The translations under genes and the position numbers were made by a program. Of a stretch of DNA of 64,000 bases, positions 40,401 to 49,400 are shown piece by piece. The notes under the pieces are model-generated. The model saw only the letters and a list, made by a program, of their open reading frames with translations, ran no database searches and had not been told where the DNA came from. The stretch covers positions 248,001 to 312,000 of the forward strand of contig CBDATE010000018.1 of the NCBI GenBank assembly GCA_965199815.1, written 5' to 3'. The stretch is from Azotimanducus sp965199815 (lineage in GTDB: Bacteria; Pseudomonadota; Gammaproteobacteria; Pseudomonadales; Azotimanducaceae). Each line of letters opens with the position of its first letter. The first letter of the stretch is position 1.

Positions 40401-43400
40401 AGACGGTGACGGTGACGGCGGCTGAGGACGAGGATGCGGCCAACGATGCGGTGGTGACGCTTACCCATGCTGTGAGTGGCGCGGACTATGCGTCCGAGAC
40501 GGCCCCGTCGGTGGCGGTGACCATCACCGAGAAGGACGCGGCGACCTTCAGTGTGACCGGTCCGACATCCATAGGTGAGGGTGCGGGCACGGCTACCTAT
40601 ACGGTGTCGCTGAGCGCGCAGCCTGGCGATGATGTGACAGTGAAGTACGCGACATCGGACGGCACGGCGACGGCGGGTTCGGACTACACGGCTGCGAGCG
40701 GGACGCTGACCTTCACGACGGTGAACTGGAATACGGCGCAGACGGTGGAGGTGACCATCACGGACGACACGGTGGATGATGACGACGAGACCTTCACCTT
40801 CACGCTGAGCGAGGCGGGCACTGGTTCGATGTTGTCGGCGAGTCCGACGGTGACGACGACCATCACGGACAACGATGTGCCGACGGTGACGGTGTTCTTC
40901 GGTGCGGGGACATACAGCGTGACGGAAGGCGGGACGGTGAATGTGGCGGTGACCTTGAGCGCAGACCCGGAGCGATCGGTGGAGATTCCGCTGACGACTA
41001 CGAATGGAACTGGTGTGGTTGCTGGAGATTACAGCGGAGTACCGGCATCGGTGACCTTTGCGAGCGGAGAGACCTCGAAGACGGTGGTCTTCAGTGCGAC
41101 GGACGATTCGGTAGATGAATCGGATGAGACGGTGACGCTGGGCTTCGGAGCTTCCTTGCCGACGCGGGTGACGGCGGGCACGACGGCGGAGACGGTGGTG
41201 ACCATCACGGACAATGACACTTCTGGTCTGACCTACAGCGCGGCACCCTCGACCTTGACGGTGGGTACATCCATCACGGCGCTGACGGCGACCGCGACGG
41301 GCTTCGGTGGTGCCACGGTGACCTACTCGGTGACCGTTGGGGCGCTGCCTGCCGGGCTGGGGATTAGTGCCAGCACGGGCGAGATTACCGGCATGCCGAC
41401 CACGGCGAGCACCAGTACGACGACGGTGACGGTGAGCGCGACCTCTGGTTCGGGAGACACGGCCAGGACGGCGACGGCGAGCATCACCTTCCCTGCGGTG
41501 AACAAGGCGACGCTGGCGACACCGACCAACCTGGCGGTGAAGGCGAACACGCTTGCGCAGACTGGCTTCACGATGAGCTGGACGGCAGTGACGAATGCGA
41601 CGGGTTACACGGCGACGGCCACCCCGAGCGGTGGGACTGCGGTGACTGGCACGGTGACCGGTACCGAAGCGGCCTTCACCGGATTGACGGCGAACACCGC
41701 CTACACGGTCTCAATCACGGCTACCGGCAACACCAACTACAACAACAGCGCGGCCGAGACGCTGAGCGTGACCACGCTGGAGGAGGACACCGCGCCCATC
41801 ACACCCACCGAGGTGAGCAACTTGCAAGTGAGCGCGGGCGACGGGTCTCTGCTGGTGAGTTGGACGGCGGCGAGCAGCGCCCCGAATGGGTACAGTGTGC
41901 GCTGGCGGGAGAGAGGGCCGGGCAACGCTCTGTCACCCGTCAACGAGGTGGACGGCACCTCCTTCACCATTTCCGACCTGACCAACGGTCAGGAGTATGT
42001 GGTGCGTGTCGAGACGCGCAACGCGACGGACACGGGTGTGCAGGTCGGTACGGTAGTGACGATAACTGGCACACCGGTGGAGGCGGACACTGCACCCGCC
42101 TTTGCACAGGGCACCACTATCCCCGCACAAATCTGGACAGTAGGCGCTCCCGTCAACCTCACTCTGCCGGAAGCGACGGGTGGTGACGGTACGCTGAGTT
42201 ACACGCTCACCCCCGCTCTGCCAGCGGGCGTGACGCTGAATACTTTGACGCGCGTGGTCAGCGGGACACCCACAAGTGCGACGAGCACAACTGCCTACAC
42301 CTGGCGCACCACGGACAGCGACAGTGACACGGCGGCGCTGACTTTCAGTGTGACGGTGGACAGGGCAACTCTGCCATCACCAATGAATCTGGCAGTGAAA
42401 CCAGACACGCAGACCCAGAACGGCTTCACGGTGACCTGGAATGCGGTGGCGAACGCGACGGGGTACACGGCAACGGCCACGCCGAGCGGTGGGACTGCGG
42501 TGACTGGCTCGGTGACCGGTACCGAAGCGGCCTTCACCGGGCTGACGGCCAACACCACCTACACCGTCTCGATTACCGCCATCGGCGATGCCAACTACAA
42601 CAACAGCCGGGCCGAGACGCTGAGCGTGACCACGCTGGCAGATACCGCGCCCGCCTTCGCGCAGGGCACCACTATCTCCGCACAAATCTGGACAGTAGAT
42701 ACCCCCGTCAATCTCACTCTGCCGGGAGCGACGGGTGGTGACGGTACGCTGAGTTACACGCTCACCCCCGCTCTGCCAGCGGGCGTGACGCTGAATACTT
42801 TGACGCGCGTGGTCAGCGGGACACCCACAAGTGCGACGAGCACAGCCACCTACACTTGGCGCACCACGGACAGCGACAGTGACACGGCGGCGCTGTTCTT
42901 TAGTGTGACGGTGGACAGGGCAACTCTGCCATCACCAATGAATCTGGCAGTGAAACCAGACACGCAGACCCAGAACGGCTTCACGGTGACCTGGAATGCG
43001 GTGGCGAACGCGACGGGGTACACGGCAACGGCCACGCCGAGCGGTGGGACTGCGGTGACTGGCTCGGTGACCGGTACCGAAGCGGCCTTCACCGGATTGA
43101 CGGCCAACACGACCTACACCGTCTCAATCACGGCCATCGGCAACGCCAACTACAACAACAGCCGGGCCGAGACGCTGAGCGTGACCACGCTGGCAGATAC
43201 CGCGCCCACCTTTGCGCCCGGTACCACTATCCCCGCGCAAATCTGGACAGTAGGCACCCCCGTCAATCTCGCTCTGCCGGGAGCGACGGGTGGTGACGGT
43301 ACGCTGAGTTACACGCTCACCCCCGCGCTGCCAGCGGGCGTGACGCTCGATGTCGCGACGCGCGTGGTCAGCGGTACGCCGACAAGTGTGACGAGCACAA

Positions 43401-46400
43401 CTGCCTACACCTGGCGCACCACGGACAGCGACAGCAACACGGCAAACAGTGACACAGCGGCGCTGACTTTCAGCGTGACAGTGGACAGGGCGACTCTGCC
43501 ATCGCCAATGAATCTGGCAGTGAAGCCAGACACGCAGACCGAGACCGGCTTCACGGTAACCTGGGAAGCGGTAGCAAACGCGACGGGGTACACGGCGACG
43601 GCCGCGCCTTCTGGTGGCGGGCCGGTCACTGGTATGGTGAGCACGGTCGGCAGTACGCCGGAGGCATCCTTCACCGGGCTGACGGCCAACACCACCTACA
43701 CCGTCTCGATTACCGCCATCGGCAACGCCAACTACAACAACAGCCGGGCCGAGACGCTGAGCGTGACCACGCTGGCAGATACCGCGCCCGCCTTCGCGCA
43801 GGGCACCACTATCTCCGCACAAATCTGGACAGTAGATACCCCCGTCAATCTCACTCTGCCGGGAGCGACGGGTGGTGACGGTACGCTGAGTTACACGCTC
43901 ACCCCCGCTCTGCCAACGGGCGTGACGCTCAATGCTTCGACGCGCGTGGTCAGCGGTACGCCGACAAGCGCGACGAGCACAACTGCCTACACCTGGCGCA
44001 CCACGGACAGCGACAGTGACACGGCGGCGCTGTTCTTTAGTGTGACGGTGGACAGGGCAACTCTGCCATCACCAATGAATCTGGCAGTGAAACCAGACAC
44101 GCAGACCCGGAACGGCTTCACGGTGACCTGGAATGCGGTGGCGAACGCGACGGGGTACACGGCAACGGCCACGCCGAGCGGTGGGACTGCGGTGACTGGC
44201 TCGGTGACCGGTACCGAAGCGGCCTTCACCGGATTGACGGCCAACACGACCTACACCGTCTCAATCACGGCCATCGGCAACGCCAACTACAACAACAGCC
44301 GGGCCGAGACGCTGAGCGTGACCACGCTGGCAGATACCGCGCCCACCTTTGCGCCCGGTACCACTATCCCCGCGCAAATCTGGACAGTAGGCACCCCCGT
44401 CAATCTCGCTCTGCCGGGAGCGACGGGTGGTGACGGTACGCTGAGTTACACGCTCACCCCCGCGCTGCCAGCGGGCGTGACGCTCAATGCCTCGACGCGC
44501 GTGGTCAGCGGTACGCCGACAAGCGCGACGAGCACAACTGCCTACACCTGGCGCACCACGGACAGCGACAGCAACACGGCAAACAGTGACACAGCAGCGC
44601 TGACCTTCAATGTGACGGTGGGCAGGGCGACTCTGCCATCACCAATGAATCTGGCAGTGAAGCCAGACACGCAGACCCGGAACGGCTTCACGGTAACCTG
44701 GGAAGCGGTAGCAAACGCGACGGGGTACACGGCGACGGCTGCGCCGAGCGGTGGGACTGCGGTGACTGGCTCGGTGACCGGTACCGAAGCGGCCTTCACC
44801 GGGCTGACGGCCAACACCACCTACACCGTCTCAATCACGGCTACCGGCAGTTCCAATTACAACAACAGCCGGGCCGAGACGCTGAGCGTGACCACGCTGG
44901 CGGATACCGCACCCACCTTTGCGCAGGGCACCGTCATCCCCGCACAAATCTGGACAGTAGATACCCCCGTCAATCTCACCCTGCCGGAAGCGACGGGCGG
45001 CAACGGGACCATCAGTTACACGCTCACCCCCGACCTGCCAGCGGGCGTGACGCTTGATGTCGCGACGCGCGAGGTCAGCGGGACACCCACAAGCGCGACG
45101 AGCACAGCCACCTACACCTGGCGCACCACGGACAGCGACAGTGACACGGCGGCGCTGACTTTCAGTGTGACGGTGGACAGGGCGACTCTGCCATCACCAA
45201 TGAATCTGGCAGTGAAGCCAGACACGCAGACCCGGAACGGCTTCACGGTGATGTGGGAAGCGGTAGTAAACGCGACGGGGTACACGGCGACGGCCACGCC
45301 GAGCGGTGGGACTGCGGTGACTGGCTCGGTGACCGGTACCGAAGCGGCCTTCACCGGATTGACGGCCAACACGACCTACACAGTCTCGATTACCGCTACC
45401 GGTAATGCCAACTACAACAACAGCCAGGCCGAGACGCTGAGCGTGACCACGCTGGCAGATACCGCGCCCGCCTTTGCGCAGGGCACGGTCATCCCCGCAC
45501 AAATCTGGACAGTAGATACCCCCGTCAATCTCGCTCTGCCGGAAGCGACGGGTGGTGACGGTACGCTGAGTTACACGCTCACTCCCGCGCTGCCAGCGGG
45601 CGTGACGCTCAATGCCTCGACGCGCGTGGTCAGCGGTACGCCGACAAGCGCGACGAGCACAACTGCCTACACCTGGCGCACCACGGACAGCGACAGCAAC
45701 ACGGCAAACAGTGACACAGCGGCGCTGACTTTCAGCGTGACGGTGGACAGGGCGACTCTGCCACCACCAATGAATCTGGCAGTGAAGCCAGACACGCAGA
45801 CCGAGACTGGCTTCACGGTGATGTGGGAAGCGGTAGCGAACGCTACGGGGTACACGGCGACGGCCACGCCTTCTGGCGGCGAGCCGGTGACCGGCGCGGT
45901 GGATACGACCGGTAGTACGCCGGAGGCATCTTTCACGGGACTCTCGATGAACACGACCTACACCGTCTCAATCACGGCTACCGGCAACGCCAACTACAAC
46001 AACAGCCGGGCCGAGACGCTGAGCGTGACCACGCTGGCGGATACCGCACCCACCTTTGCGCAGGGCACCGTCATCCCCGCACAAATCTGGACAGTAGATA
46101 CCCCCGTCAATCTCACCCTGCCGGAAGCGACGGGCGGCAACGGGACCATCAGTTACACGCTCACCCCCGACCTGCCAGCGGGCGTGACGCTTGATGTCGC
46201 GACGCGCGTAGTCAGCGGCACACCCACAAGTGCGACGAGCACAGCCACCTACACCTGGCGCACCACAGACAGCGACAGCAACACGGCGAACAGTGACACA
46301 GCGACGCTGACCTTCAATGTGACGGTGGGCAGGGCCACTCTGCCCCCACCAATGAATTTAGCGCTGCAGCCGGACACGCAGACCGAGACCGGCTTCACGG

Positions 46401-49400
46401 TGAGTTGGGAAGCGGTGCCGAATGCGGTGGAGTACGTGGCGACGGCGACACCTACATCAAGTAGCGGCGAACCGCTTACGGGCACGGCGGTAGCTGCGAG
46501 CACCGGCTCGGGGGCATCGTTCGGTCGCCTTTCTGTTGGCTCGAGGGCATCATCCGTGGCTCTCTCGAGCGGCGCGGTGTCCGTGCGGACGACCCGCACG
46601 GAAGCGACCTTCACGGGGCTGTTGGCTGGTACGGAATACGATGTGAGCGTGACGGCGATAGGCAATGCGAGCTACGCGAACAGCCAGGTTCTGACAGGCC
46701 TGTCGGTGACTACTCTGGGGCTGTTGTTGACATCGGCGGAAGTGGAGGCGTTCGAGGATGGCGAGCGTGTGGTGTACATGCTGGAGCTGGCGACCCAGCC
46801 GAGAGGCGATGTGATGGTGACGGCGCTGGTGAGCGGGGAGTCCGACGATGTGGCCATACGGGTGGACACGAACGCGGCGCAAGCGGGCGACCAGAATGGT
46901 CTGGTGTTCACGCCGAGCAACTGGAATCAGCCGCAGGCCATTTCGCTGCGCGGGGCGGCGGGAGTGTTCGCAGCATCGAGAGGGGTGTTGCTCACGCTCA
47001 TGGCATCGGGGGCGAATTACGACGGCGTGTCATTGCAGCGGGCTGTGGTTCCAGCGAATGTGCTGCCCGCCTTCTCGCTGTCGCTTGGCGCAGCGGATGC
47101 GGCGGAAGAGGGCACGGAGTTGCTGGTTGCTGTGGGTCTGTCACCGGCACCGGTGCGCTACGAAACGGTGCGGGTGCGCTATGCGGTGGGGGCGACGGGG
47201 GACACGGCATCTGCTGCCGACTGGCGGGCGGAGGACGGCGAGCTGGTGTTCGGCGCAGGAGAAACCACGGCGAGCATTCGTATCGAGATTGAGGATGACG
47301 AGCTGTCGGAGCCGGAGGAGACGCTGACCGTGACGCTGCTTGAGGTGAGTTCGAGCGATTCACGTCGCGCGCCTCAGTCGGTGGATGAGCGAGGCGTGTA
47401 TGCGATAGCCGGGAATGATGCTCTGCAGGTGTCGCTGGATGTTTCGGTGCCGGAGATTATCGAGGGTGGCGATGCCGCCATATTCCGTGTGTCGCTGACG
47501 GGAGGGGTGCTGGATACGGCGCTCGCGCTTGGCGTGTCCGTGCATCCGAATTCGAGTGCGGATGCGGCTGACCTGGCGGGTCTTCCGATCGAGGTGATTG
47601 TGGATGCGGGTGAGCGGGAGGCGGAGTTTTCCGTGAGAGCGCTGCAAGAGCCTGGGGTGCAGGATGAGGGAGAAGAGCGACTGACGCTGTCAGTGGCGCT
47701 TCCGGCATCGCTGGAGGGGGATGTTGCGATTTCGCGAGGCACGGCGAGCGTGGTGATTAGTGAAATTGACCGGAGTGTGCGGGGTGCGGGTCTGGAGGCA
47801 GGACTGGGGGCGTTCGCTCGCGGCGTGGGCGGAGGCTTGGTGGAGTCGATAGGGGAGAGAGCGCGGGCGCTGGAGGGGACTGGAGGCGAGGCATCCTCGA
47901 TTCGGATTGCAGGAGCAGCCTTGACGGAGACGCTGGGTCTTGGGGATTCGGAGGAGTCGGCAGCATCTCCGGAGTCATCAGCCGGAGCGAGCGGAGTCGG
48001 GCTGGGCACACAGGGTGTGCTGAGAGCACAGGGCGCACAGAGCGTATGGGGCGCACAGAGCACACAAGGCGCGATACAAGGCGCACAAGGCGCGAGCCTG
48101 AGCGTACCGACTGATACTTCCGTGGCGGCATCGGGGACGGACAGCGCCTGGGAGATGGAGGTCGCGCAGGCATTGCAGCGGCTGTTGTCGCCACTCTCGA
48201 ACAGAGGTTCCGGGCGCACACGGGGTGCACAGGACATGCTGGCGGACAGCGACTTCCTGATAACACCGGCTGTCGGCTCCGACGAGCTGGATGCGGCGCG
48301 TCGTCGCTGGTCGCTGTGGGGTGAAGGCAGCCTGTCGCGCTACATCTTGGAAGGCGATGAGACCCGGGTTGATGGCGAGCTGCTGTCGGCACGGGTGGCA
48401 TTCGACATGCATGTACGAGAGACGCTGCTGGCAGGGGTGGCGGTAGGCCGGGATGTTGCGAACGCCGACTACAGGCTCTCGGACGGTGAAGCAGGTTCTC
48501 TGGACATACACACGACGGGCCTGTATCCGTATGTGCACTGGCGTCCGACGGCGGAACTCGGCACCTGGGGGATGGCGGGCTACGGTGCGGGCAAGGCGCG
48601 TCTTGATGACGGCGTTGGAGACGCGATAGAGACCGACATGGAGCTGGGGATGATAGCGGCGGGGATTCATCGGGACATGTTTGTGCTGGGCAAGACGACC
48701 TGGGCGTTGAAGTCGGATGCCTTGCTGAGTGGGGTCGAGGCGGACGATGTGGATGGTGGAGCCTTGTTGCCATCGACTTCGGCGCGGGTGTGGCGACTGC
48801 GGACAGCGCTTCAGGGGACGGCGGCGCTGCCGTTTGCGAATGTGAGCGGGAGTTTCCAGTTGGGGGCGCTTGTGGAAGGCGGGGAAGCGTATGAGGGCGG
48901 TGGCGTGGAGGCGGGCGCGGGTCTCATCTACGTGAATCCGGAGGCGGGGATAGAGGCGCAGCTGAAAGCGCGCTGGATGTCGTCGCTGCGCGCATCGCGG
49001 GCCGATGAGCGCGGGGTGAGCCTGAGGCTGACGTACGATTCGGGTATGCCGAAGCGAGGCCTGTCGCTGACGGCGGCCCCGGAGTGGGGACGTACCTCGG
49101 CGCAGGGAGCGACCTGGGAGGGGCTGGAATCTCTGAGCGGTGTCGGTTTCGCTGGTCAGGAGTCGGGGAGCGCCGCCCTGCATCTGCCGGTGCGGGTCGC
49201 CTACGGAATACATCTTGGTGACGAGCGCTTGTTCACGCCGGTGGCGGAGTGGACATCGGAAAGGAACGCGGTGCGTTGGCGTGCGGGGGCTGAGCTCTTC
49301 TTGCCGCAGGTGCGCGGATTCGATGTGCAGTTCGGGGTGTATCGGCAGCAGGCCGGAGGAGACCTTCATGCTGGTGGCAGTCGGGGGAGAGGCTTCGGTG

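Noticed and set aside
28305..41504. CRISPR array or non-coding satellite
   Set aside because: The units are about 1.89 kb, keep one reading frame and encode recognisable domains; there are no short repeats with unique spacers.
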